Of a DNA stretch of 64,000 bases, positions 16,757 to 25,480 are shown in pieces. A program made the position numbers and the translations under genes. Under the pieces are notes generated by a model. It saw nothing but the letters and a program-made list of their open reading frames with translations. It made no database searches and had not been told where the DNA came from. Within the stretch, counting starts at the first letter, position 1, and every line of letters begins with the position of its first letter. This DNA comes from Bacillus sp. HMF5848 (GTDB taxonomy: Bacteria > Bacillota > Bacilli > Bacillales > HMF5848), in assembly GCF_003944835.1 (NCBI RefSeq), contig NZ_RWIV01000001.1, positions 2,147,501 through 2,211,500 of the forward strand, given 5' to 3'.

Positions 16757-17924
16757 TTAAAGTTTTACTTAGTGCTTTTAAACACAAAGGTGTCATGACA
16801 GTAATTATACCTAATATTGAAAAAGCTACACCGTAACCAAATATATCTAGTAAAATCCCAAAAATAAACGGTGAAACAATGGTGAAGCTAAAGCCCATAA
16901 CAGATTGAACACCAAGAGATATACCTAATACATCTTTGTCTGTAATTTCAGTAAGTAATGTATTATATACAGGTGAGTCAGCAATAATTGTATACCCATA
17001 AATAAGGGCCAGTAATACCATCATCCAAATTGGTAAAATAGTTAACCAGCCGATTATCAGTGAACAAGCTATACTTATTATAATGAAAAATTGTATTGTT
17101 TTAGTTCGTCCCCATGTATCTGAAAGTCTTCCTCCATTATATGAAGCAAAAGCACCAATCATAATGATACAGGATGCTGTTAAATTGCCAATTTGAACAG
17201 CATGTGTACTCTCCTTAAGAGTAAAGTAATGAACCATAAATGGTCCTATCCAAGCCCACATTGCATACAGTTCCCAGCAGTGTCCTGCATAACCTAAATT
17301 CACTAATAAATTCTTTTTTTTAATAACACGAGTTACATCCTTCAATGTAATTTTTTGTTGTTGTATTGTTATATCAGGAAGTTTAGACAACATCATCATA
17401 ACAGCAGCGATTAAGCTAGCAATTGATGTTAATACAATAACAGCTCTCCAGCCGAATTGATTGATAATAAGACCGGAAACGAATAATGAAAATCCTGACC
17501 CTGCGACGAGTGAACCTACATACACACCAAATGCTCGGCCACGCTCTCGGACAGAAAATAATTCTGCAAGTAGCTTCATACCTGGAACATAAATCCCAGC
17601 TACTCCGATACCAGAAATCACTCGTAGAAAAAGAGCAGCAATAAAATTGTTGGCAAACAAACCGAAAAGTACTCCAGATATCCCCGCTATTAAAGCACCA
17701 TAAATAAAAGAATATTTAGGATTGTAATTATCGCTAAGAAAGCTGTAAAAAAATACAGCCAAAACATATCCTACATGGAAAAAAGCAACTATTAACCCTG
17801 ACTGTGTACCATTTAGGTGCCATTCGACTTGTACTATTGGCATGACTGCAGAGAAATTAAACCAAACCTGCATAACTAAAAATTGGGCAAATGCCATTGT
17901 CCATAGAATTCTATTACGATTCAT
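16740..17924 (-). CDS. MFS transporter (12 TM)
   Basis: 394 residues with about 12 hydrophobic helices. The A-type loop FFYSFLSDNYNPKYS, the conserved RVISGIGVAGIYVPGMKLLAELFSVRERGRAFG region and GGRLSDTWGRTK in the second half identify the major facilitator superfamily. Substrate not predictable. It converges on the PPOX-family gene and shares its terminator. Confidence 0.85.
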   Translation of the reverse strand: MNRNRILWTMAFAQFLVMQVWFNFSAVMPIVQVEWHLNGTQSGLIVAFFHVGYVLAVFFYSFLSDNYNPKYSFIYGALIAGISGVLFGLFANNFIAALFLRVISGIGVAGIYVPGMKLLAELFSVRERGRAFGVYVGSLVAGSGFSLFVSGLIINQFGWRAVIVLTSIASLIAAVMMMLSKLPDITIQQQKITLKDVTRVIKKKNLLVNLGYAGHCWELYAMWAWIGPFMVHYFTLKESTHAVQIGNLTASCIIMIGAFASYNGGRLSDTWGRTKTIQFFIIISIACSLIIGWLTILPIWMMVLLALIYGYTIIADSPVYNTLLTEITDKDVLGISLGVQSVMGFSFTIVSPFIFGILLDIFGYGVAFSILGIITVMTPLCLKALSKTLKLEEA

Positions 17925-18067
17925 ATTTACTCCTTATACAAATATCAGTATTTGAGAATTGTATCATATATTTCTCGTTAATGAATAAATTATTTGACTT
18001 TATTGGTATTATAATGTAGCATAAAGTTACACTAATAAGATCGATGATACATATTTTGGATTTTTAG

Positions 18068-18128
18068 AAGGTCGTGGCTACAACAGTTGTGGACGATTAC
18101 TTGGTCCAAAGTTGTAATCACGCCTTTT
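18068..18128 (+). terminator. Terminator-like hairpin in the cold-shock gene leader
   Basis: AAGG-CGTG-TACAAC (18068-18084) pairs with GTTGTA-CACG-CCTT (18111-18126) around an inner hairpin TGGAC / GTCCA. T7 follows. It lies 67 bp upstream of the csp start codon, where a 5' leader would be. Confidence 0.65.
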
Positions 18129-18194
18129 TTTGATGATAAAAATGGCTAATCGAAGTGTTAGTGTTTAATTTTTTATATTTTTAGGAGGAACACA

Positions 18195-18395
18195 ATGAAC
18201 ACAGGTACTGTAAAATGGTTTAACGCAGAAAAAGGATTTGGCTTTATCGCAGTTGAAGGTGGAGATGACGTATTCGTACATTTCTCAGCTATCGAAGGTG
18301 ACGGATTCAAAACTCTTGAAGAAGGCCAAACTGTAAATTTTGACATCGTAGAAGGCAACCGCGGACCTCAAGCTGCTAATGTTGTTAAAGCATAA
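18195..18395 (+). CDS. Cold-shock protein (CspA/CspB family)
   Basis: 66 residues, a complete cold-shock OB-fold: [18 protein letters not shown] with RNP-1 (KGFGFI) and RNP-2 (DVFVHF). It binds single-stranded RNA and DNA and acts as an RNA chaperone. TAGGAGG lies 6-7 nt before the ATG. A long upstream region with a terminator-like hairpin suggests leader-based control. Which of the paralogues CspB, CspC or CspD it matches cannot be fixed. Confidence 0.95.
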   Translation: MNTGTVKWFNAEKGFGFIAVEGGDDVFVHFSAIEGDGFKTLEEGQTVNFDIVEGNRGPQAANVVKA

Positions 18396-18403
18396 TAAAT
18401 GAT

Positions 18404-18434
18404 AAAAGGTGATACATTTTGTATCACCTTTTTT
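18404..18434 (+). terminator. Intrinsic terminator of the cold-shock gene
   Basis: AAAAGGTGATAC / GTATCACCTTTT stem followed by T6. Confidence 0.92.
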
Positions 18435-18448
18435 GTCGTGTAAAACTA

Positions 18449-18748
18449 TTATTTTATTAACTTATTGTAAATTTCATTATAATGTTTGGCGCAATCAATA
18501 TCTAATTTTGTGACTCCCTTTGCGCGCCATGATGTTAATTTAACATTTACTAATTTATAGTCAATTGAAATGAAAGGATGGTGCTGAATTGTTTCAGCGT
18601 GAGTTCCGATCTCATGTACAAACTGTAAAGCTACTAAATAATCTTTAAACCGGTATTTCCTTTGAATCCAATTTCCATCCTCAACTATATGCCAGTTTTC
18701 TATTGTGTGAATAACTTTTACAATCTCTTCGTCTCTTAGTGGTTCCAT
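18449..18748 (-). CDS. phhB: Pterin-4a-carbinolamine dehydratase
   Basis: 99 residues with the whole family signature: HAETIQHHPFISIDYKLV followed by VKLTSWRAKGVTKLDIDCA. The enzyme dehydrates 4a-hydroxytetrahydropterin during cofactor recycling. No aromatic hydroxylase gene is nearby, so it may serve one elsewhere or have a moonlighting role. It is 29 bp downstream of the rhodanese-like gene on the same strand and may be co-transcribed with it. Confidence 0.9.
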   Translation of the reverse strand: MEPLRDEEIVKVIHTIENWHIVEDGNWIQRKYRFKDYLVALQFVHEIGTHAETIQHHPFISIDYKLVNVKLTSWRAKGVTKLDIDCAKHYNEIYNKLIK

Positions 18749-18776
18749 ATATTTTTAATATGTCTCCTTTCACTTC

Positions 18777-19127
18777 TTACATAGCGACTTTTTCCTTGCA
18801 ATGACAATTAGCGAACGTATAATTTTCGACTTGAAATCCTTTTTGACGTAAGATACGCGCACCCATATTTTTTTCTAAATCTGTGCCAGCAACAATATGA
18901 ATGTTTTTTAGTGGAATATCTTTATAATGACGCTTTAAATACCCGACAGGTATGTTTATGGCATTTGGTATTGGGTCCTTTGCTGCTTCTTGAAAATCTC
19001 GAACATCTATATAAACGGCATTGTCTTTATTTGTAATTTCGCGGCAACGAAGTCCTTGTACAGGAAAGTAGCATTTATATATATGTCTAATAACAAATGT
19101 CATGATAATTACAGTTATATAAATCAT
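18777..19127 (-). CDS. Membrane-tethered rhodanese-like protein lacking the active-site Cys
   Basis: 116 residues. An N-terminal hydrophobic segment (about 1-20) is followed by a rhodanese domain: REITNKDNAVYIDVRDFQEA and PNAINIPVGYLKRHYKDIP. Where active rhodaneses have a loop like CQSGMRS, this protein reads IVAGTDLEKNMGARIL, so the sulfur-carrying Cys is missing. A C-terminal CHCKEK adds two Cys. It may bind rather than transfer sulfur. The start is supported by AAGGTG. Its promoter carries an operator-like palindrome shared with the rhodanese gene at 28432. Confidence 0.78.
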   Translation of the reverse strand: MIYITVIIMTFVIRHIYKCYFPVQGLRCREITNKDNAVYIDVRDFQEAAKDPIPNAINIPVGYLKRHYKDIPLKNIHIVAGTDLEKNMGARILRQKGFQVENYTFANCHCKEKVAM

Positions 19128-19167
19128 TCTATATACACCTTCTTTAAGTTTAAAATCTTATACATAT

Positions 19168-19196
19168 ATAATATACCCTTGTAAGTATAATGTCAA
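19168..19196 (-). promoter_or_regulatory. Promoter of the rhodanese-like/phhB unit
   Basis: Minus strand TTGACA (19191-19196), 17-bp spacer, TATTAT (19168-19173): near-consensus sigma-A. Confidence 0.8.
19173..19188. promoter_or_regulatory. CsoR/CstR-like operator in the promoter spacer
   Basis: ATACCCTTGTAAGTAT fills the spacer between -35 and -10. It matches 14 of 16 bases with the element at 28827-28842 (minus strand). Confidence 0.55.
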
Positions 19197-19275
19197 AGTT
19201 GTATATGTTGTGATTACATATTTATTACATCCAAGTGTACAATAATTAAGACTAATTGTTATGTGGTGATGAAAC

Positions 19276-20625
19276 GTGAAACATGATGTGAAAATGAAAT
19301 GGTGGCAGCTGTCATTATTTGGTGTAGGCTGCATAATTGGTACTGGTTTTTTCTTAGGGACAAGTATTGCCATAAGGAAAACTGGACCTTCAATTATCAT
19401 TATATTATTCCTTGCCGCAGTTGCCACTTATTTAGTATTTGATGGGTTAGCTCGAATGGTAGCACGGGAACCAAAAAAAGGAGCGTTTCGTTCTTATGCT
19501 CAACAAGCATTTGGCCACTGGGCCGGTTTTTGTAGTGGTTGGGTATATTGGTTTTCTGAGGTTTTAATAATGGGGAGTCAAATGACTGCATTGTCTATAT
19601 TTACGAAGTTCTGGTTTCCTTCAGTACCATTGTGGATTTTTGCGTGCATATATGCTTGTCTAGGGCTTGTCATATTATTAATCGGCGTTGCCTGGCTAAA
19701 CAAGTTGGAAAATCTCTTTGCCATAATCAAAGTATCAGCCATTGTCATGTTTATTATCATTGCTCTTCTAGGCGTATTTAATGTTATTGATAGTTCAAAA
19801 CCAATAAAACTCACAGAGTCATTTAATCAGTTCTTTGCAGCTGGAATAAGTGGTTTTTTATCCTCAATGATTTTTGGCTTTTATGCTTTTGGAGGCGTCG
19901 AAGTAATGGGCTTACTAGCTATAAAACTAGAGAAACCTAAGGATGCACCGAAATCAGGGAAGATTATGCTACTAATTTTAACGTTCATTTATATATTATC
20001 TATCGGTCTTGCAGTTCTTATGATTAATTTTAAATCGTTTGAGACAGATCAAAGTCCATTTGTGACTGCTTTAGAACCTTTTCAATTGAACTTTGTGCCT
20101 CACATATTTAATGGTGCATTAATCATTGCTGGTTTTTCAACAATGGTTGCTTCTATATACGCAGTAACAACAATACTTATCACACTGGCTGAAGAGGGCG
20201 ATGCACCTAAACGATTTGCTAAAGCTGGAAAATTAGCTGTCCCAATACCTGCTTTCCTAATTACAGTATTTAGTTTAACTGCTTCCATCGTATTTTCATT
20301 GCTCATGCCAGATAAAGTGTATGAATATATAACAACCGCAGCTGGTCTTATGCTCATTTATAATTGGATCTTTATTTTATTATCTGCGAGGCGTCTCCTG
20401 TCCGTGGGAAGGTTAGTAAAGTTCAGTTACTTGTTTGGGATTATGCTTATATTTGTCACAGTTATTGGCACACTATTTAGCGAATCAAGTCGACCTGGTT
20501 TTTTTATTAGCATAGGTTTTATTGTTATTATACTGGTTGTGATGTTATTTGTACGCCCACGTTGGAAACAAAATGACAATATAAAAAGATCTTTATTTGA
20601 GAAATTTCAGCCAACTAAATCATAG
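19276..20625 (+). CDS. Amino acid permease (APC superfamily)
   Basis: 449 residues, about 12 TM helices. The first helix is diagnostic: WWQLSLFGVGCIIGTGFFLG (unwound GxGIGTG substrate site). Further features are GGVEVMGLLAIKLEKPKDAPKS and a conserved TM8 region. Imports or exchanges an amino acid; specificity unknown. Start is GTG with GGTGAT upstream. The small helical gene at 20638 follows 12 nt after the stop and is likely co-transcribed. Confidence 0.88.
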   Translation: MKHDVKMKWWQLSLFGVGCIIGTGFFLGTSIAIRKTGPSIIIILFLAAVATYLVFDGLARMVAREPKKGAFRSYAQQAFGHWAGFCSGWVYWFSEVLIMGSQMTALSIFTKFWFPSVPLWIFACIYACLGLVILLIGVAWLNKLENLFAIIKVSAIVMFIIIALLGVFNVIDSSKPIKLTESFNQFFAAGISGFLSSMIFGFYAFGGVEVMGLLAIKLEKPKDAPKSGKIMLLILTFIYILSIGLAVLMINFKSFETDQSPFVTALEPFQLNFVPHIFNGALIIAGFSTMVASIYAVTTILITLAEEGDAPKRFAKAGKLAVPIPAFLITVFSLTASIVFSLLMPDKVYEYITTAAGLMLIYNWIFILLSARRLLSVGRLVKFSYLFGIMLIFVTVIGTLFSESSRPGFFISIGFIVIILVVMLFVRPRWKQNDNIKRSLFEKFQPTKS

Positions 20626-20637
20626 GAGGTGTGACAT

Positions 20638-20868
20638 TTGAATGAAATAAATAGAGATTTTATGAAATTAGTACTTCAAGCTGAAAATGCCGTTATTGAA
20701 GCGCAAGCCCAGAACTCCCCTGCTGCGTATCAATATGTACAACAGTGTATTTTTGCTGCACAAGCCGCTATTGAAGAAGCCAGTTTACAAAATTCTAGTT
20801 CAGCAGAACTTACTCATGCAAAGGAATGGTTAAGACACATTCAGGAAACGAAGAATACGTTACAATAA
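20638..20868 (+). CDS. Small helical protein of unknown function
   Basis: 76 residues, Ala/Gln/Glu-rich and wholly alpha-helical in appearance (LQAENAVIEAQAQ, IFAAQAAIEEAS), probably a helical hairpin. The TTG start has a strong TAGGAGGTG at proper distance. It directly follows the amino acid permease gene. No family recognised. Confidence 0.75.
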   Translation: MNEINRDFMKLVLQAENAVIEAQAQNSPAAYQYVQQCIFAAQAAIEEASLQNSSSAELTHAKEWLRHIQETKNTLQ

Positions 20869-20912
20869 TCCTACTATTAGGTAGGATATAATAACTAGTT
20901 TACATAACGTTA

Positions 20913-21110
20913 TTATCGTAACTTAGTATTGCGTGATTCCTTTTGTTTTATCATAACTTGATATGATTTATCAATAATATCTGCTAACACATCACCTTTA
21001 TAAACTCTTCCGAATGGAGTCGTTTCTTCATAATATGAAACAATTGTTTCTAATTTTTCGACAACCTCTTTAGGTACCCTTACATTGAGCTGAACCCTAT
21101 CATTAGACAT
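20913..21110 (-). CDS. Ribbon-helix-helix DNA-binding protein (putative)
   Basis: 65 residues. RVQLNVRVPKEVVEKLETIV gives the beta-strand and first helix of a MetJ/Arc fold, and VLADIIDKSYQVMIKQ the second helix. Such proteins are dimeric repressors or antitoxins. No toxin gene adjoins it, so autoregulation or a small global role is more likely. Start ATG is preceded by GGGGG. Confidence 0.7.
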   Translation of the reverse strand: MSNDRVQLNVRVPKEVVEKLETIVSYYEETTPFGRVYKGDVLADIIDKSYQVMIKQKESRNTKLR

Positions 21111-21235
21111 AAGTGCTTCCCCCTATAGTTAACACAATACTATTTAGAAAAAAGCAACAGATTAGTTGCTTTATTCAACATATATATTAGTTCTTTTTTT
21201 ATTGAAAATCTCCTGCATTTGGATTCAAATTAAGA

Positions 21236-22075
21236 TTATTCTTGAAACGACTTTACTACACTAATAATTTCATACGCAGGGACTGCTAATCCAACCTTTT
21301 TAGTTTTGTTATCTAATGTTCTTGTTCCTGTTGCGTACACAATTGCTATCACATTTCCATTTTCATCAATTACAGGACTTCCACTATTTCCTTTATATAC
21401 AGGTGCATCTATAGCCATAACAGGTATGGATAAATTACTACTACCTACTTCTCCGAGAATTTCACCTTCATTAGCAATGTAAGAAAAACGTAGTGGGTTG
21501 CCTATGAAATAAACATGGTCACCAATACCCCATGATTTATCTCGTGCCAGTGTTATATACGGTAATTCTGTTACATCCTGATTTTTATCAATGGAAAGTA
21601 TAGCTAAGTCCTTACTTGGAACAGTTATTTCCACAGATGCTTGATATAGTGGACCATTTGAAAAGTCAATATAAGCTATTGGATTGTCTTCAACGATATG
21701 CGCATTGGTAATTATTAATCCTTCTGGAGTTATATTAAATCCTGTTCCCTTGCGATTGTCTGATTTAATTGTCACAATCGCTTTCTTATATTCTTGAACT
21801 TCTTGTATTTGTGATAATTCGTATGAAGTACGTAGAAATTGTATAGCCGGAAGACTAAAGATTTGGCCTAATGAGCCAATAATTTGTAACACTAAAAAAA
21901 TTGATATAACAGATAAAATTAACTTCGCTCTAGGTGTTAAGTCACGTTTATTTGATTGTTTTGTTCTTGGTGATAATAATTCTTCTTTTATTTGCTCATC
22001 ATCATCATATAAATCAGACTCGAATTTTTTAATATCTTCAATATGCTTGTCCACTTCATTTTGTTCTTCTGTCAT
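21236..22075 (-). CDS. Membrane-anchored trypsin-like serine protease (HtrA-type, no PDZ)
   Basis: 279 residues. An acidic and basic cytoplasmic segment (1-48) and one TM helix (LILSVISIFLVLQIIGSLG) lead to an outward protease domain. The triad is His in ITNAHIV, Asp in KDLAILSI and Ser in YKGNSGSPVI. No PDZ domain follows, unlike HtrA/DegP. ATG at 22075 is preferred over TTG at 22081 because GAGG sits 7 nt before the ATG and only 1 nt before the TTG. Probable envelope quality-control or processing protease. Confidence 0.85.
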   Translation of the reverse strand: MTEEQNEVDKHIEDIKKFESDLYDDDEQIKEELLSPRTKQSNKRDLTPRAKLILSVISIFLVLQIIGSLGQIFSLPAIQFLRTSYELSQIQEVQEYKKAIVTIKSDNRKGTGFNITPEGLIITNAHIVEDNPIAYIDFSNGPLYQASVEITVPSKDLAILSIDKNQDVTELPYITLARDKSWGIGDHVYFIGNPLRFSYIANEGEILGEVGSSNLSIPVMAIDAPVYKGNSGSPVIDENGNVIAIVYATGTRTLDNKTKKVGLAVPAYEIISVVKSFQE

Positions 22076-22125
22076 ACCCAATCCTCACTAAAAATGTAAT
22101 ATGTGTCTTATATAAACTATTATAA

Positions 22126-22158
22126 CAAAAAAACCATTTTCACGTAGAAAATGGCTTT
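22126..22158 (-). terminator. Intrinsic terminator of the 115-residue gene
   Basis: GCCATTTTC / GAAAATGG stem followed by a run of T on the minus strand. Confidence 0.8.
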
Positions 22159-22168
22159 AAAATATATG

Positions 22169-22516
22169 TTATGCCCTTTGAAGTAAGCTTTTAGAAGTAG
22201 TGTACTCAATGACAAAGCGAATATCATTTTCTGATAATACTTTGTCATGGTTTTTATTTACTTTGCCGCATGATGGAATTTCATACGAGAAATCACAAAT
22301 CTCTTGCTGAACAATTTGCATTTTTTGAAGAGTTGAAAGCAACATCTCCATAACATCGTCTGTATCTATTTTGTTTAAGGTTTCATTACAGACAAAGCTT
22401 TCTACACAAGCCTCTACAATATCATTATCGTACTCTTCATAGTTAAAGTTTGTCGTCACATTTAATAATTGTTCAATTTCTTCTCTTTCTAAATTAATTA
22501 CTGTTGTACATTCCAT
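22169..22516 (-). CDS. Acidic hypothetical protein
   Basis: 115 residues with five Cys (MECTTV, VEACVESFVCNE, QEICDF, IPSCGK), acidic, no signal peptide or TM. Start ATG has AGGTGAAAAGGG upstream. Followed by a strong terminator, so it is expressed on its own. No family recognised; the Cys spacing does not fit a common zinc motif. Confidence 0.7.
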   Translation of the reverse strand: MECTTVINLEREEIEQLLNVTTNFNYEEYDNDIVEACVESFVCNETLNKIDTDDVMEMLLSTLQKMQIVQQEICDFSYEIPSCGKVNKNHDKVLSENDIRFVIEYTTSKSLLQRA

Positions 22517-22670
22517 CCCTTTTCACCTCAATAAAGAATTTTATTCGTACTGAGATTAGAGTAAGTACTAGTTTTCTTGTAAGCTTTTTTCAGCACAATT
22601 TAATTATAACTGATATTACCAGTTTACCTGCATCTAAATTGTTACAGATTTCATAACTATATTCATAATG

Positions 22671-24518
22671 TTAAAAAGGGAAAAATAATGGAATGCAAAT
22701 AATCATTACAACAGATAATATGAGTTGCAAAGGAATACCAACTTTGACAAAGTCCTTGAACTGGTATCCCCCTGCTGTCATTACAAGTGCGTTAGGTGGC
22801 GTTGCTACAGGTGTAGCAAATGCCATACTTGCGGCAATAGAAATCGAAATTAACAACGGGTATGGACTTACGCCTAGACTCGCTGCCGTTGTAATGGCAA
22901 CAGGTGCAAAAATAACAGCAGTTGCTGTATTACTTATAAATTGGCTCAAGATCATCGTAACTACATAAAACCCTGCCATAATAGCATAGGTACCGTATTC
23001 ACCTAAAGATGAGACCATAACATCAGAAATAAGCTTAACGCCACCGGTTTTTTCCAATGCAGTTGACATGGGTAGCATCGCTGCAATAAGAATAACAGAC
23101 TCCCAATTAATTTTCCGATAAGCATCGTTCATATTGCGTAAGCATCCAGTTGCAATCATTAAGAATGCTGCAATAAGTACTGCCACAACAGATGGTACTA
23201 TGTTAAACATCATTAAGATAATCATTAATATCATATTTGCTGCCGCTATGGGAGCACGTCCTTTAGCATATGCTTTTCCAGCTTCTTCTTCAATTTGTCC
23301 TATCATCATGACATCATTGGAATCTTTACTTAACAATTCAATATCTTCCCATGGACCATGAACAAGTAAAGCATCACCAAATCTTAATTTTGTTCTTGCC
23401 AAATGATTTTTAATATAATAGCCTTTTCGGTTTATAGCGAGCACGTTGAGCTTATACTTTTCTCGAAATTTAAGCTCTTCTAATGTATGATTTATAAATT
23501 TCGAATGTGGACTAATAAGAATCTCTGTCATACCTAAGTCTCTTGACTGTAACGAATCAGCTTCATCTGAAGATGTTAAAACTTCAGCATTATTGGCTTG
23601 ACAAAAGGATTCAACGTCAGATTTTTTTCCTAATAATAACAGTATGTCATCTGCTTCAATTTTACTTTCAGACGTTGCTTCTTCGTGTGGTCCGTTCGCG
23701 AATAGCAGCAGCGGTTCTCTAAGCTTATGTTGAATTTCTATAATAGTGACATTGTACTTCTCACTAACTTTAATTTCCCTAAGAGTATGCTCTATGAGCT
23801 CGGAGCCATTTTTTACTTTTACCTTAAAAAGCTCATTGTGTAATTTATAAAAGATAGCAAGCTGCTTAGGCGAGATAACATCCTCATTATTAATATTGGC
23901 AGCTTTTTGAGAAGGTAATAGTTTTCTACCTATCGTTGCCATGTAAATCAATCCGGTTATTAAAGCGATAAGGCCGATTCCAGTAAAATCAAAGAATGAT
24001 AATTTTTCAAATCCATAATCTTTAAGAGTCTGACTAATAACTAGGTTCGGTGGTGTCCCAATTAATGTAAGTACGCCACCTAAACTACTGGCGTACGCTA
24101 ATGGTATTAAAAACTTAGATGGTGATACCTTCATGTCTAAAGCTAGGCTAATAACAACTGGCAACAAAACGGCAACGGTTCCTGTATTACTCATAATACC
24201 GCTAAAGCCCGCTGTTACTAACATTACAATGATTAGGAGTTTTAATTCACTTCTTCCTGCCAGTTTCAATAGTTGCTTCCCAATTAACTTAGCTAAGCCT
24301 GTTCGAAATATACCCGCACCTACTACAAAAAGTCCCGCAATCATAATTACTACACTATTAGAGAAGCCTGCCAGCGCTTCTTCTGCAGTGACAACACCAG
24401 CTAATAGCAAGGCTAGCATTGAACCAATTGCTACAATATCTGTACGAAACTTGCCATTAATAAAAAAAACTGTTGTAATTGCTAAGATGACAAACGTGAT
24501 GACCAAATCTGGATTCAC
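22671..24518 (-). CDS. SLC13-type anion permease with two RCK_C (TrkA-C) domains
   Basis: 615 residues. About five TM helices (including GLFVVGAGIFRTGLAKLIG and SNTGTVAVLLPV), a central cytoplasmic part with two RCK_C domains (about 210-290 and 305-385; VSEKYNVTIIEIQ and FREKYKLNVLAINR), then further helices with ISNTATAVIFAPVA and ATPVATPPNALVM. The inverted SNTxT motifs are the Na+/substrate signatures of DASS transporters for sulfate or dicarboxylates. GTG start with AAGGTGAAGG. A cre-like site upstream suggests CcpA control. Confidence 0.85.
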   Translation of the reverse strand: MNPDLVITFVILAITTVFFINGKFRTDIVAIGSMLALLLAGVVTAEEALAGFSNSVVIMIAGLFVVGAGIFRTGLAKLIGKQLLKLAGRSELKLLIIVMLVTAGFSGIMSNTGTVAVLLPVVISLALDMKVSPSKFLIPLAYASSLGGVLTLIGTPPNLVISQTLKDYGFEKLSFFDFTGIGLIALITGLIYMATIGRKLLPSQKAANINNEDVISPKQLAIFYKLHNELFKVKVKNGSELIEHTLREIKVSEKYNVTIIEIQHKLREPLLLFANGPHEEATSESKIEADDILLLLGKKSDVESFCQANNAEVLTSSDEADSLQSRDLGMTEILISPHSKFINHTLEELKFREKYKLNVLAINRKGYYIKNHLARTKLRFGDALLVHGPWEDIELLSKDSNDVMMIGQIEEEAGKAYAKGRAPIAAANMILMIILMMFNIVPSVVAVLIAAFLMIATGCLRNMNDAYRKINWESVILIAAMLPMSTALEKTGGVKLISDVMVSSLGEYGTYAIMAGFYVVTMILSQFISNTATAVIFAPVAITTAASLGVSPYPLLISISIAASMAFATPVATPPNALVMTAGGYQFKDFVKVGIPLQLILSVVMIICIPLFFPF

Positions 24519-24558
24519 AAACCTTCACCTTCTTAGACTGAGTTTAGTTACAACTACT

Positions 24559-24564
24559 ATTATA
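24559..24564 (-). promoter_or_regulatory. -10 element of the SLC13-type gene
   Basis: TATAAT on the minus strand 40 bp before the start codon. No good -35 is found at 17 bp. Confidence 0.5.
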
Positions 24565-24615
24565 GTACTGTATACCAGGAATTGCCTGTAAATTTTGTGA
24601 ACATTTGAGCAAATA

Positions 24616-24629
24616 TGAAAGCGCTTTAA
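24616..24629. promoter_or_regulatory. cre-like (CcpA) site
   Basis: TGAAAGCGCTTTAA, close to the Bacillus cre consensus TGAAARCGYTTNCA, about 70 bp upstream of the predicted start of the SLC13-type gene. Confidence 0.55.
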
Positions 24630-24637
24630 CAGAATAA

Positions 24638-24664
24638 TAAAAACCATCAGAAGATGGTTTCTTA
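24638..24664 (-). terminator. Intrinsic terminator of plsC-like gene
   Basis: AAACCATC / GATGGTTT hairpin followed by TTTATTATT on the minus strand. Confidence 0.8.
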
Positions 24665-25384
24665 CTATAATTTTTCTTCAATTTTAGTTTTCACAAGTGT
24701 TGCTAGTTGTTCATAGTTTAAGTGGTGATATTCGGTGTATGGAATACATTCTCCCACTGTAACAGAAACTTCTGCGGGCTTCATAATCCAACCGTTTGCT
24801 TCCATAATTTTATAGGTTCCATTAATCGTAATTGGTACAATGGGTACTTCTGCTTTGACAGCTAAGCGAAAGGAGCCTGTTTTAAATTCCCCCATCTTGT
24901 TTCCTTTACTTCTTGTACCTTCCGGAAAAATTACCATGGAGTGTCCTGTCTTCAGTTTTTCAACCCCATCTTGTAATGCTTTTACTGATTGTCGTCTGTT
25001 ATTTCTATCAATAAAAATACATTGCATAACTTCCATCCAATCGCGTACTATGGGAAGTTTTTTAACTTCTATTTTAGAAATAAACCCCTTTGGTTTATCA
25101 ATATGACCAATCAACACAGGAATATCAAAATTCCCTTGGTGATTAGCCACAAATAATACAGGGCCATCAACTGGAATATTTTGTTCGTTATGGACTGTAA
25201 CTTTAGACCCTGTTATTTTTATAAGTGATCTAGCCCATTCTCTTGGTAAACTATGTATCAATCTATCTGTCTTATTAATGTTATGACCTTCTGATGAGTG
25301 AAGTGCTTTAGCTTTTTTTAACCCAATTGTAGAATAAAGCAAAAACCCCCAAAAATATATAAACCAAAATATCGTACGAACCAT
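24665..25384 (-). CDS. 1-acyl-sn-glycerol-3-phosphate acyltransferase (PlsC family)
   Basis: 239 residues. One N-terminal membrane helix, then the acyltransferase blocks: VANHQGNFDIPVL (HX4D catalytic motif), FIDRNNRRQSVKALQ, FPEGTRSKG (phosphate binding) and VPIVPITINGTYKIM. It should acylate lysophosphatidate to phosphatidate at the inner membrane face. Start ATG follows GAGGAG. Monocistronic. Bacilli often have several PlsC paralogues, so this may not be the main enzyme. Confidence 0.88.
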   Translation of the reverse strand: MVRTIFWFIYFWGFLLYSTIGLKKAKALHSSEGHNINKTDRLIHSLPREWARSLIKITGSKVTVHNEQNIPVDGPVLFVANHQGNFDIPVLIGHIDKPKGFISKIEVKKLPIVRDWMEVMQCIFIDRNNRRQSVKALQDGVEKLKTGHSMVIFPEGTRSKGNKMGEFKTGSFRLAVKAEVPIVPITINGTYKIMEANGWIMKPAEVSVTVGECIPYTEYHHLNYEQLATLVKTKIEEKL

Positions 25385-25480
25385 AATTGAACTCCTCTCA
25401 GGTGTATGTCTAATTGAATAATAACATACTAAATATATATTTTTAATATAATTGTTAATAAAAATATAGGAACAAAAACA

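Noticed and set aside
20863-20890. ATCCTAC/GTAGGAT hairpin as terminator of the permease operon
   Set aside because: Short stem and no U tract. Could be chance; not listed as a feature.
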